From contig NZ_VOSW01000013.1 of NCBI RefSeq assembly GCF_009690905.1, positions 62,001-126,000 on the forward strand: 64,000 bases of DNA. Direction: 5' to 3'. Position numbers and translations under genes: made by a program. Shown one piece after another: positions 7,477 through 16,489 of the stretch (position 1 is the first letter of the stretch; every line of letters starts with the position of its first letter). The stretch comes from Paraburkholderia madseniana. Lineage in GTDB: Bacteria > Pseudomonadota > Gammaproteobacteria > Burkholderiales > Burkholderiaceae. The notes beneath the pieces are model-generated. The model was not told the DNA's origin. It ran no database searches and worked only from the letters and a program-made list of their open reading frames with translations.

Positions 7477-8830
7477 GTCAGACACCATCCTTCCCCAATC
7501 GCCGTCTCGCCGTCGTTTTGTTAGCGTGGCAGCGGCAGCCGTTGCCGCGGGCTCGCTGAGTCAGCTCGCTTTTGCAGAAACGAATCATGCGATTACTGAG
7601 GTTGCCCAGCCGGCCGGCGGCGACAAGACCGCTATTCGTCCACTTCGCGTGCATGTGCCGGAATCGCAACTGATCGACCTGCGCAGGCGCATCAAAGCCA
7701 CGAGATGGCCTGACCGTGAAACCGTTACGGATGACTCGCAAGGCGTGCCGCTCGCGATGATTCAGGAATTCGCGCGCCATTGGGCGACCGATTACGATTG
7801 GCGCAAGTGCGAAGCGAAGCTGAATTCGCTGCCGAATTTCGTGACCGAGATCGACGGACTGGACATTCATTTCATCCACGTTCGCTCGAAACACGAAAAT
7901 GCGATGCCGCTCATCGTCACACACGGCTGGCCCGGTTCGGTCATCGAGATGTTGAAGATTGTCGATCCGCTGACCAATCCCACGGCATACGGCGCAAGCG
8001 CGTCGGATGCTTTTCATCTGGTCATTCCGTCTTTGCCGGGCTACGGATTTTCAGGCAAACCTACCACGACCGGCTGGGGTCCTGAGCGTACCGCCCGTGC
8101 GTGGGTCGTACTCATGAAGCGCCTTGGATACGAGAAATTCGCGGCGCAAGGCGGCGATCTGGGTGGCGTCGTCGCGAATGTGATGGGTAAGCAGGCGCCG
8201 CCGGAATTGCTGGGCATCCACGTCAACTTCCCTGCGACTGTTCCGCCCGAGATTGCAAAGGCGCTCGCAGCCGGCGATCCGCCGCCACCCGGTCTATCGG
8301 ACGATGAAAAGCACGCTTACGAGCAGCTAAGCAGCGCGGCCAAGAAACGGCGTGCCTATGCATTGGAGATGGGAACACGCCCGCAAACGCTCTACGGACT
8401 GGCGGACTCACCCGTTGGACTGGCAAGCTGGCTGCTCGATCACGGCGACGGGTATGTTCAGCCGGCGGCGGCGCTGACTTCGGCCGTGTTCGGGCGACCC
8501 GTCAATGGCGAATCCGCAGGCGACCTGACACGGGACGATCTCCTCGACGACATCACGCTCTACTGGCTGACGAACACGGGAATTTCCGCGGCGCGCTTCT
8601 ATTGGGAGTCCCACTTCAACTTCCTGGCCGCCGCCGATGTATCCGTGCCGGCTGCCGTGAGCGTCTTTCCCCGCGAGAACTATCAGGCCCCGCGAAGCTG
8701 GACGGAGCGTGCGTATCACAACCTCATCTATTACAACCGGCTCGATAAAGGCGGACACTTTGCGGCATGGGAACAGCCGCAATTATTTGCCGAGGAGGTT
8801 CGTGCCGGTTTGAGAACGCTGCGCAACTAG
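7475..8830 (+). CDS. Epoxide hydrolase with N-terminal EHN domain, exported
   Basis: Alpha/beta hydrolase of 451 residues. The N-terminus has a Tat-like signal (SRRRFVSVAAAAVAAG, about 10-25). The EHN domain (IRPLRVHVPESQLIDLRRRI) begins near 55. The hydrolase fold has the oxyanion motif HGWPGS, the nucleophile Asp in QGGDLGG (about 228) and the catalytic His in GGHFAAWEQP (about 428). These enzymes open epoxides to diols. The ATG at 7475 fits the twin-arginine region; the frame stays open upstream without a plausible start. A fragment nearly identical to its HGWPGS region lies at 22809-22904, so a second copy once existed nearby. Confidence 0.88.
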   Translation: MSDTILPQSPSRRRFVSVAAAAVAAGSLSQLAFAETNHAITEVAQPAGGDKTAIRPLRVHVPESQLIDLRRRIKATRWPDRETVTDDSQGVPLAMIQEFARHWATDYDWRKCEAKLNSLPNFVTEIDGLDIHFIHVRSKHENAMPLIVTHGWPGSVIEMLKIVDPLTNPTAYGASASDAFHLVIPSLPGYGFSGKPTTTGWGPERTARAWVVLMKRLGYEKFAAQGGDLGGVVANVMGKQAPPELLGIHVNFPATVPPEIAKALAAGDPPPPGLSDDEKHAYEQLSSAAKKRRAYALEMGTRPQTLYGLADSPVGLASWLLDHGDGYVQPAAALTSAVFGRPVNGESAGDLTRDDLLDDITLYWLTNTGISAARFYWESHFNFLAAADVSVPAAVSVFPRENYQAPRSWTERAYHNLIYYNRLDKGGHFAAWEQPQLFAEEVRAGLRTLRN

Positions 8831-9008
8831 CGGATCATTCCCCGCTTTGGCCCGACTTGGATGGCCGCACGGAGCGCCGTCGCCGCGCGCCGTGTGCATC
8901 GACCCACCGCGACGGCTTCAAGTAACCATCACTTTTTGGCCGGCTAACTGGAAAAAATGAGTCTAAACGGCAAAAATTTGCCTGTTAGCAGCCATGGCTC
9001 CCGGTGCA

Positions 9009-9048
9009 TTGCTGGCGGAAAATCCGTGATTTGTATCGCAATGCATGG
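9009..9048 (+). repeat. Partial GTATC-box repeat in a 305-bp gene-free gap
   Basis: TTGCTGGCGGAAAATCCGTG followed by ATTTGTATCGCAATGCATGG repeats the end of the thioredoxin-like gene plus its adjacent box (3518-3558), although no thioredoxin gene is here. The rest of the gap (8831-9135) shows no gene, terminator or clear promoter. Confidence 0.5.
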
Positions 9049-9135
9049 CAGAGGAGGCCAAGCGGGTGTCGAGCCCGCGTAGAATCACCCACTCGTTTCG
9101 AGGCACGCACACTCGCCGCACACATCGGACCCGAC

Positions 9136-10050
9136 ATGGAAATCAAGTGGATTGAGGACTTCATCGCGCTCTCCCAGTATCAGAGTTTCTCGCGGGCGGC
9201 GGAATTTCGGAATGTCACCCAGTCGGGCTTCAGCAGGCGCATTCAGTCGCTTGAGCAGTGGGTGGGCGCGGACCTCATTGACCGAAGCAGTTTCCCTCCA
9301 ACACTGACGCCTGCCGGACAACTGTTTCGGGAAGCAGCGGTAGATATCCTTGGAAAGCTCTTCGATACGCGAGCCATCATTCGCATCGACCAACGCATGG
9401 CGGGCAAAGGCTTGCAGATTGCAGCGGGTCATACGATCGCGCTAAGTTTTCTGCCTGCCTGGTTGAAGGCGCTCACTGCGCGCTTCGGGGAGGTACGTGC
9501 GCGGGTGATACCCACCAATGTCCACGACTCCATCCTGATGCTCGTGAACGGCAATTGCGAATTGATGTTTGCCTATCATCACCCGGAGCTACCCCTCCAT
9601 CTCGACCCGATCAGGTACGAGCATCTCACCGTGGGCGTCGATGTATTGATGCCTGTCTGCCGGCCGAATCCGCGTGGCGCGCCGATATTCCGGTTGCCGG
9701 GCACGGCGGCGCGTCCACTGCCGTTGATTACGTACACGGAAACCAGCTACTTCGGCCGCTGCCTCGCACTCCTCCTTGGCCGCGTCGACGCAACCCCGGC
9801 TTTGCGGCCTCATTACGAATCCGACATGGCCGAGGTCCTCAAGAAGCTGGTCCTGGAAGGCGAAGGCGTTGCCTGGCTGCCAAAAAGCTCGATCGTCGCC
9901 GAGCTCGACGCGGGAGAACTCGTCCCAGCCGGCCGGGATACGTGGCATCTCGAAGTTGAACTTCGCGTCTACCGGGATGCCTCGAATCGCAGTGGGTTTC
10001 TGGACACGCTCTGGCGCCACCTTCGCGCCGAATCGCAGGCAGTCGATTAA
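9136..10050 (+). CDS. LysR-family transcriptional regulator
   Basis: Regulator of 304 residues. The helix-turn-helix lies at about 2-60 (MEIKWIEDFIALSQYQSFSR, then RNVTQSGFSRRIQSLE). The effector domain starts near 92 (KGLQIAAGHTIALSFLP). ATG 9136 matches the LysR N-terminus; the frame stays open 44 codons upstream without LysR-like sequence, and no strong ribosome binding site is seen. It precedes the symporter/racemase pair on the same strand, separated by a terminator, and is the likeliest regulator of that pair. Confidence 0.9.
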   Translation: MEIKWIEDFIALSQYQSFSRAAEFRNVTQSGFSRRIQSLEQWVGADLIDRSSFPPTLTPAGQLFREAAVDILGKLFDTRAIIRIDQRMAGKGLQIAAGHTIALSFLPAWLKALTARFGEVRARVIPTNVHDSILMLVNGNCELMFAYHHPELPLHLDPIRYEHLTVGVDVLMPVCRPNPRGAPIFRLPGTAARPLPLITYTETSYFGRCLALLLGRVDATPALRPHYESDMAEVLKKLVLEGEGVAWLPKSSIVAELDAGELVPAGRDTWHLEVELRVYRDASNRSGFLDTLWRHLRAESQAVD

Positions 10051-10142
10051 GGGTAATCCCGCGTTATGCGAGTCTCGCATATCCCCATGCAGGACCCGCA
10101 TTGAGTCTTTTTTGATCATCTCTATCATCCGTCCATACACAG

Positions 10143-10169
10143 AAACGTCGCTCCTCTAGCGGCGTTTTT
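10143..10169 (+). terminator. Rho-independent terminator after the LysR gene
   Basis: AAACGTCGC pairs with GCGGCGTTT (one G-T wobble) across a 7-nt loop and is followed by a T run (GCGTTTTT). It lies 93 bp after the LysR stop and before the symporter gene. Confidence 0.75.
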
Positions 10170-10224
10170 GCCTCCTGCCTGCGTACGGTGGTCACGTCAG
10201 ACCTCAGTGCGCCTTCTCGGACTG

Positions 10225-11520
10225 ATGGAAATGAAAAACCGCCTAACGTTCTATATTGTGGTCGGCATGGTGCTCGGCGTGATTGTCGGTTACGTGTGCC
10301 ATCGGACCGTAGCCGATGCTGCGGAAGCCAAGACAATCGCCGGTTACTTCTCGATCATTACCGACATCTTCTTGCGTCTCGTGAAGATGATTATCGCGCC
10401 GCTCGTCTTCGCCACGCTCGTGTCCGGGCTCGCCGGAATGGAAGGGACGAGCGACGTACGCAGAATCGGGTTCAGGTCGGTGGGTTGGTTCGTGTGCGCC
10501 TCGCTTTTCTCGCTCGCGCTTGGCCTCGTCCTGGCGAATGCGCTGCAACCCGGCGCCGGCTTGCATATGACGCAGACCAGTTCCGATGTTGCCACCGGTC
10601 TCAACACCGCGGGTCTGAACTTCAAGGACTTCGTCACGCACGCGTTCCCTTCCAGCATCATCGATGCGATGGCTCGAAATGACATTCTGCAAATCCTCGT
10701 CTTTTCTGTGCTGTTTGGCGTGGTCTTGAGTGCCATCAAGACGGACCCGCGCGTCACACCGTTGATCGCAGGCATCGATGCGCTCGTTCCCGCGATGCTG
10801 AAACTGACCGACTATGTGATGCGGCTCGGTCCGATTGGTGTCTTCGGCGCTCTCGCCTCCGCGATTACGGTGCACGGCCTGGACGTGTTGACTACCTACG
10901 GCAAGCTCGTTGGAAGCTTCTACCTCGGTCTCGTCCTGCTGTGGGCTGTGCTCATCCTCGTTGGCCACGTCTTTCTGGGCAAATCGATCTGGAAGTTGCT
11001 AAAAGCGGTCCGTGAGCCCGCGATGCTCGCCTTCTCTACCGCGAGCAGTGAAGCCGCTTATCCGCGCCTGACCGAAAAGCTTGAACAGTTCGGCATCGAC
11101 AAGAAGGTCGTCGGCTTCACGTTGCCGCTCGGCTACGCGTTCAACCTAGACGGATCGATGATGTACCAGGCGTTTGCTGCGATCTTTATCGCGCAAGCGT
11201 TCGGCATCGACATGCCGCTCAGCGCTCAAATCATGATGTTGCTGGTGCTTATGTTGAGCAGCAAGGGGATGGCCGGCGTCGCAAGAGGCTCCGTGGTGGT
11301 GGTGGCGGCCGTTGCCCCGATGTTTCATTTGCCCCCGTCCGGCGTGGTGTTGATCCTCGCCATCGATCAGATTCTCGATATGGGGCGAACCGCTACGAAC
11401 GTGATCGGTAACAGCATCGCGACGGCCGTTATCGCGAAGTGGGAGGCCAAGCGGGTTGCCAGGCAGAACGACGCAGAGAACAGCGTTGTCCTGGGCCAAC
11501 TGCAAGGCGAAGCAAAATGA
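10225..11520 (+). CDS. Dicarboxylate/amino acid:cation symporter (DAACS family)
   Basis: Inner-membrane secondary transporter of 431 residues, GltP/DctA type. Eight or so hydrophobic segments are visible. Family motifs are the re-entrant hairpin FSTASSEAAYPR (about 270), NLDGSMMY (about 305, NMDGT in most members) and DMGRTATNVIGN (about 393). The family imports glutamate, aspartate or C4-dicarboxylates with protons or sodium. Starts at 10225 and 10231 (MEMKN) are both possible. The stop overlaps the ATG of the racemase gene by four bases, so uptake and racemisation of the same substrate is a strong inference. Confidence 0.92.
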   Translation: MEMKNRLTFYIVVGMVLGVIVGYVCHRTVADAAEAKTIAGYFSIITDIFLRLVKMIIAPLVFATLVSGLAGMEGTSDVRRIGFRSVGWFVCASLFSLALGLVLANALQPGAGLHMTQTSSDVATGLNTAGLNFKDFVTHAFPSSIIDAMARNDILQILVFSVLFGVVLSAIKTDPRVTPLIAGIDALVPAMLKLTDYVMRLGPIGVFGALASAITVHGLDVLTTYGKLVGSFYLGLVLLWAVLILVGHVFLGKSIWKLLKAVREPAMLAFSTASSEAAYPRLTEKLEQFGIDKKVVGFTLPLGYAFNLDGSMMYQAFAAIFIAQAFGIDMPLSAQIMMLLVLMLSSKGMAGVARGSVVVVAAVAPMFHLPPSGVVLILAIDQILDMGRTATNVIGNSIATAVIAKWEAKRVARQNDAENSVVLGQLQGEAK

Positions 11521-12998
11521 TCAGCGCCAACGTGCTGAGCGGGAAGAGGTTCGGTGTGGTGGGCGGCCTGGGTCCACTGGCGAGCGCGGATGTCTTTTTC
11601 AAGCTCGTCAAATCGACGCCCGCCTCGAGCGATGCCGAACACGTCGATGTCATTTTCGAGCAGCATCCCTTCCGAAGCGCGGCCATAGGGAGTGAGGCGA
11701 CGACTCAACGGAAACTCTACATTTTCGACATGATTAGCGGTTTCGAGAAGAGGGGTGTGACGACCGTCGTACTCCCCTGCTTTCTCAGCCACACGTTTAT
11801 CGACGAGCTAAAGGCTAACTCGCCCTTGCAGATCGTCGATATGGTGGAAGCCGTCCGCAGCCATGTTCGAAGAAAATTTCCGGCTGCACGGCGAATCGGT
11901 GTGCTGACCTCGGACTACACCCGTCGAAAGGGGCTATTCGAAAAGTATTTCGCGGGGCCGGAATTTGAAGTCATTCATCCCCGCCCGCGCGACAGTGTCG
12001 ATCTCATCACCGAAGCCGTCTACGGCGCGAACGGCATCAAGAGCGGAAATCTGTCTGGCCGACCCGTCGCGCTTCTGCGCGAGGCGTGCGAGGACCTCAT
12101 CGCACAAGGTGCACAAATCATCGTGCCGGGTCTGACGGAGATTGCGCTCGTGGCCGAGGAAATGGGCTCATTTCGAGTGCCAGTGATCGATTCAAATCTT
12201 GCGTACGCGCAGTACGTGATTGCGGGTGAATACGGTTTGCCCGAATCCATTTTCAAAGTGGGCGTGGTCGGCGGAGTTGGGCCCGCGGCGACGGTCGACT
12301 TCATGCAGAAGATCGTACGCAATACGCCGGCGAATCGGGATCAGGACCATATCAGGCTTCTGATTGAACAGAATCCGCAGATTCCCGACCGCACAGAAAA
12401 CCTGATTGGTGACGGGCCCGACCCGACGATTTCGCTTTACGCGACCTGCAAGAAGCTCGAGTCGGGCGACGCAGACCTGATCGCGATTCCGTGCAACACC
12501 GCTCACGCATTTGTCGAACGCATTCAGCCGTATCTGGGCATACCGATCGTCAACATGCTGACGGTGACGGTCCGCCATCTGCGCGAAACGTTTCCGCTGC
12601 TGCGCTCCGTTGGCGTGCTGGCAACCTCCGGCACGATCGCGAGCGGCGTCTACGAGAAGGCCCTCGAGTCGCAGGGTCTGCGGCAAATCGTTCCGGCCGC
12701 TGAATTGCAGGCCCGCGTGATGGATGCGATCTACGGCAAGGAAGGGGTAAAAGCGGGATTCACTACCGGGCAATGCCTCGACGACATCGCCGCTGCTATT
12801 GATGGGCTCATAGCGGAAGGCGTCGAGGTCATCGTCCTCGGATGTACCGAGTTGCCGCTTTTATTGCCACAGACGAGTTTCGTGGGCACGACTGGCGCAC
12901 GTGTCAGTCTGGTCGATCCAACCGATGTCCTTGCTCAGCAATGCGTGGCTCTGGCGACGGCCGGCAACCTCCAGCAGGCCTTTTCGGCCACCCTTTGA
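11517..12998 (+). CDS. Tandem-fused aspartate/glutamate racemase family protein
   Basis: Cytoplasmic protein of 493 residues made of two homologous racemase units. Each begins with a glycine-rich segment (FGVVGGLGPLASAD near 12, VGVVGGVGPAATVDF near 247). PLP-independent racemases use two cysteines. The C-terminal unit has both, in IPCNTAHAF (about 326) and VLGCTELPLL (about 443). The N-terminal unit keeps the first (VLPCFLSHTF, Cys 88) but has PGLTEIAL where GCTE is expected. So only the C-terminal half should racemise; the N-terminal half may be structural or regulatory. The ATG overlaps the symporter stop (ATGA). Confidence 0.88.
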   Translation: MISANVLSGKRFGVVGGLGPLASADVFFKLVKSTPASSDAEHVDVIFEQHPFRSAAIGSEATTQRKLYIFDMISGFEKRGVTTVVLPCFLSHTFIDELKANSPLQIVDMVEAVRSHVRRKFPAARRIGVLTSDYTRRKGLFEKYFAGPEFEVIHPRPRDSVDLITEAVYGANGIKSGNLSGRPVALLREACEDLIAQGAQIIVPGLTEIALVAEEMGSFRVPVIDSNLAYAQYVIAGEYGLPESIFKVGVVGGVGPAATVDFMQKIVRNTPANRDQDHIRLLIEQNPQIPDRTENLIGDGPDPTISLYATCKKLESGDADLIAIPCNTAHAFVERIQPYLGIPIVNMLTVTVRHLRETFPLLRSVGVLATSGTIASGVYEKALESQGLRQIVPAAELQARVMDAIYGKEGVKAGFTTGQCLDDIAAAIDGLIAEGVEVIVLGCTELPLLLPQTSFVGTTGARVSLVDPTDVLAQQCVALATAGNLQQAFSATL

Positions 12999-13015
12999 CC
13001 GTGATACGGCAAGCT

Positions 13016-13043
13016 CTGATTAGCGACGTGCGCCGCTAATCAG
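13016..13043. other. 10-bp perfect hairpin between convergent genes
   Basis: CTGATTAGCG and CGCTAATCAG form a perfect stem around an 8-nt loop. It lies between the convergent racemase and GMC oxidoreductase genes and probably acts in transcript ending, though no T run follows on either side. Confidence 0.5.
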
Positions 13044-13123
13044 GCAGCACACGCCGCGTTGAGGCCACGTCGCAAGCCAACTACACACGTTGATGCCGCT
13101 CGACGTTGTCGCCGTCAATCGAC

Positions 13124-14815
13124 CTATCCGACATGCAAATCACGAGTCGGCGCATGCGTGCGTTGCCGCGTCTCCCATCCCTCTGCCAGGCCCACGTCGG
13201 CATCGGACGCAGGCAACATCGACACCGCGCGAACGAGATCCGAAGCGCGTTCAGCGAGCATGATCGTCGGCGCGTTCAGATTGCCATTGGGTTCGGTCGG
13301 GAAAACCGATGAATCGATGACTCGCAGGCCTTCCATGCCGCGAACCCGCAACTCGGAATCGACCACAGCCATGTCATCCTCTCCCATGCGACATGAACCG
13401 CACGGATGCATCGTACTTTCAAGGTTCGCCCTGACGAAGGCATCGATCTGTTCATCCGTTTGCACGTCCGGTCCAGGAGCGAGTTCAGCATCACGAAAGC
13501 GGTCCATCGCCGGCTGCCCGATGATCTCCCGGGTCAAGCGCACGCAGCGTCGAAATCCTTCCCGGTCCTCTTCCCGATCCAGGTAGTTGAAGCGGATCTC
13601 CGGATGCGTATAGGGATCGGCCGACACCGCTCGCACATGGCCCCGGCTCTTCGGCTTGTTCGGCCCGGTCAGCACCATGAATCCGTGTCCTTTGAACGGC
13701 TTGTCGCCGTCATAGCGCATGGCGGCCGGCAAGAAATGGAATTGAATGTCGGGCCAGCGCAACCCGGCTTCGGAGCGGATGAATCCGCCCGCCTCGAAAT
13801 GGTTGCTGGCGCCCAGACCATCCTTGAAAAGAAGCCAGCGCAATCCAATCATGAATTTGCTAAACGGGTCCATTTTCGCGTTGAGCGTGACGGGCTCCTT
13901 GCACGCGTACTGGATATAGATTTCCGCGTGATCCTGAAGGTTTTCGCCGACTCCGGGCAGGTGGTGCCGAACCTCGATCCCCGCTTTCCGCAGTACGTCG
14001 GCCGGGCCGATTCCAGAACGTTGCAGCAAGTGCGGCGAACCGATAGGACCGGAGGCGATCAATACCTCAGAACGGCACCGCGCGACATGCGTGCGTCCGC
14101 CTTGATCGTATGCGACCCCAACGGCGCGCTTGCCCTCGAGAATCACGTGACGTGTCATCGCATTCGTCACTACGGTCAAATTCGGGCGCTTCATTGCAGG
14201 GCGCAAGTAGGCGTTCGCGGTCGACCAGCGCACACCATCCTTGACGGTCATGTGCATTGCCCCGAAACCCTCCTGCATATGGCCGTTGCAGTCCTCCGTC
14301 TTGATGTATCCGGCTTCTGCCCCTGCCGCGATCCACGCACCGTACAGCGGATTCTCCATGTTGTTGCCGTTGTTGGTGCACAGCGGCCCCTCCGCACCCC
14401 GGTACTCATCCCCCCCGAACTTATAGCTCTCGGCCCGGCGGAAATAGGGCAAACAGTTGCGATAGCCCCAACCTCGTGCGCCCAGTTCCTCCCATTCGTC
14501 GAAGTCGCAAGCGTGGCCGCGAATATAGACGAGGCCATTGATCGACGACGAACCTCCCAGCACTTTGCCGCGCGGACAATGCAACTGGCGGCCATTCAAA
14601 TGAGCCTCGGGCGCGGTCTGATAACGCCAGTTGTACTTGGCCGTATTCATCGGCATCGAAAACGCGCTCGGCATCTGAATGATGACGCTGCGATCGCTGC
14701 CGCCGTATTCCAGCACAAGAACGCGGACCGCCGGGTCCTCGGTAAGCCGGTTGGCCAACACACATCCGGCCGATCCGGCGCCCACAATGATGTAATCGAA
14801 TTGCTCGGTAACCAT
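13124..14815 (-). CDS. GMC-family FAD-dependent alcohol dehydrogenase (choline dehydrogenase-like)
   Basis: Flavoprotein of 563 residues that would oxidise a primary alcohol to an aldehyde. The FAD-binding motif [16 protein letters not shown] lies at about 9-24. The GMC signatures are [18 protein letters not shown] (about 84) and [17 protein letters not shown] (about 265). The C-terminal catalytic region has HPCGSCRMG (about 470) and [12 protein letters not shown]. It is closest to choline dehydrogenases but does not by itself prove choline as substrate. It is the third gene of a minus-strand run after an aldehyde dehydrogenase and an NCS1 permease, so alcohol to aldehyde to acid is the expected route. 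Confidence 0.9.
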   Translation of the reverse strand: MVTEQFDYIIVGAGSAGCVLANRLTEDPAVRVLVLEYGGSDRSVIIQMPSAFSMPMNTAKYNWRYQTAPEAHLNGRQLHCPRGKVLGGSSSINGLVYIRGHACDFDEWEELGARGWGYRNCLPYFRRAESYKFGGDEYRGAEGPLCTNNGNNMENPLYGAWIAAGAEAGYIKTEDCNGHMQEGFGAMHMTVKDGVRWSTANAYLRPAMKRPNLTVVTNAMTRHVILEGKRAVGVAYDQGGRTHVARCRSEVLIASGPIGSPHLLQRSGIGPADVLRKAGIEVRHHLPGVGENLQDHAEIYIQYACKEPVTLNAKMDPFSKFMIGLRWLLFKDGLGASNHFEAGGFIRSEAGLRWPDIQFHFLPAAMRYDGDKPFKGHGFMVLTGPNKPKSRGHVRAVSADPYTHPEIRFNYLDREEDREGFRRCVRLTREIIGQPAMDRFRDAELAPGPDVQTDEQIDAFVRANLESTMHPCGSCRMGEDDMAVVDSELRVRGMEGLRVIDSSVFPTEPNGNLNAPTIMLAERASDLVRAVSMLPASDADVGLAEGWETRQRTHAPTRDLHVG

Positions 14816-14858
14816 GATATTTTCCTGATTTCCAGATCTTGACGGGGTCGTCCGTATT

Positions 14859-16385
14859 TCAGTAGCGACCCTTGTCGCCGGTGGTGTATTGCGGTGATGT
14901 CTTCTCGATATGAGCGATCACCGATTCCTCATACTTCAGATCGAGCGAGCGCGACAAGGCGTAGTAGGCGATGCCCGAGACGAACAGACCGACCAGCCAC
15001 GCCAGATCGACGCTACCCATGGCACGCGCAAGCGGGCCGACATACACCTCGTTTGAGCCGTCGAGAACACAGAAGAACGGAATCATCGCGACAAAGCCGA
15101 TTGCGTATGCGATCAGACCGCGTGCGCCCCATGTCCCGTACAGATTGTTGTGAGGCATGAAGAAGTGCGGAATGGCATAGCGACCCTTGCGGACGAAGAA
15201 GTAGTCCGTCAGATTGACAGCGGTCCAGGGCACGAGAAAATACAGCATGACGACGAGGTAAATATTCAGGACGGAGAGTCCCTTACCCGAGGTATAGATG
15301 CTGAGCGCAACACCCAGCTGAAGGATCACCACAAAGAGAATCGCCAGAATGCGAGCCTTGGGCGTCGGCTGGACTTTATGGAACGAATCGAGTGCTGTGA
15401 TGGCCGTCAATTTGGCGCTATAGATGTTCATTGCGATCACCGGCAGAAACGCCAGAATCGTGACGCCGACCACCACACTTCCCATCCCCGGCGCCAGGTC
15501 GTTACCCACCTGACTCAATGCGACCAGCACATCGGTCGCGTGCAGATGGTCCGCGAGCCAGCCGCCAATCGCGATCATCCACGCACCCGACAGGGATGCG
15601 CCGAGAAACACAGCCGCGATCAGCTTGCCGCTCGGCGTGTTTTTCGGCAGGTAGCGCGAATAGTCGGATACATACGGCGCGTAAGCGATGTTGTAGCTGG
15701 CGGCGGCCGCGAATTGAGCAATGAACGCAATCCAGTTGAAGCCCAGCGGTGGCGTCGGTGTCACGCCCGGTTCGACAGCGGCGAGGGGCACATCAGGCAC
15801 CCAGTGCATCAGGACGGCCACCGTGACCAGACCATAGAGGGGAAGCGACAGGCACAACGCCCATTTGAAACTGCGGTGCATCCAGTCGTGGCCGAGAATC
15901 GCCAGAACCGAAGCCGGCACGGTCACGGCCAACGCCACCTTGACGGGGTCCCAATTGAACAAGGCTTTGAGACCTTGCATCATCAGCACCAGGTTGACGA
16001 TATTGAATCCTGCAAACACGAATAGCGTCGCCAACAGGACGACGATGACCCCGCGATAACCGAATTGCGCTCTCGACTGGATCATCTGCGGCAAGCCGAG
16101 ATGCGGGCCTTGCGAGCCGTGAAAGGCCATGAACAAGGTGCCGAACATGATGCCAAGCGTACCGGCTATCGTGGTCCACAGCGCGCTCAGACCAATGCTG
16201 GGACCAACAAAACCGATGGTCATGGTGAAGAATGTGAAGTTACCCAGAAACCAGAATGGCCCCTGCCTGGACAATCTGTCGGTTCTTTCGCTATCCGGAA
16301 TGAAATCGATCGAGTGACCTTCGATCGCGCCATGCTCGACGCCAACTACCGTGCTTTTAACTACTTCGTCTGTTGCTTGCATCAT
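14859..16385 (-). CDS. NCS1-family permease (cytosine/purine/allantoin type)
   Basis: Inner-membrane transporter of 508 residues with about twelve hydrophobic segments. NCS1 features are the N-terminal [40 protein letters not shown] (about 88-107) and [14 protein letters not shown] (about 236). Relatives import nucleobases, hydantoins, allantoin, thiamine or other nitrogenous solutes by cation symport. It sits between the GMC oxidoreductase (43 nt downstream) and the aldehyde dehydrogenase (104 nt upstream), so it probably brings in the alcohol or amine these enzymes oxidise. The C-terminus ends in a polar tail. Confidence 0.9.
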   Translation of the reverse strand: MMQATDEVVKSTVVGVEHGAIEGHSIDFIPDSERTDRLSRQGPFWFLGNFTFFTMTIGFVGPSIGLSALWTTIAGTLGIMFGTLFMAFHGSQGPHLGLPQMIQSRAQFGYRGVIVVLLATLFVFAGFNIVNLVLMMQGLKALFNWDPVKVALAVTVPASVLAILGHDWMHRSFKWALCLSLPLYGLVTVAVLMHWVPDVPLAAVEPGVTPTPPLGFNWIAFIAQFAAAASYNIAYAPYVSDYSRYLPKNTPSGKLIAAVFLGASLSGAWMIAIGGWLADHLHATDVLVALSQVGNDLAPGMGSVVVGVTILAFLPVIAMNIYSAKLTAITALDSFHKVQPTPKARILAILFVVILQLGVALSIYTSGKGLSVLNIYLVVMLYFLVPWTAVNLTDYFFVRKGRYAIPHFFMPHNNLYGTWGARGLIAYAIGFVAMIPFFCVLDGSNEVYVGPLARAMGSVDLAWLVGLFVSGIAYYALSRSLDLKYEESVIAHIEKTSPQYTTGDKGRY

Positions 16386-16489
16386 GTACCCCTGACAGCA
16401 ATGAGAGGTTGATGGAATAGATTTGATCCGGCATGCATGCTGGCCGCGGCGCCACGCTCGTCTGGAGACGCCTCCGGCGCATTGACGGT

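Noticed and set aside
13406..14842. Plus-strand open frame of 478 codons
   Set aside because: It is the shadow of the GMC oxidoreductase gene.
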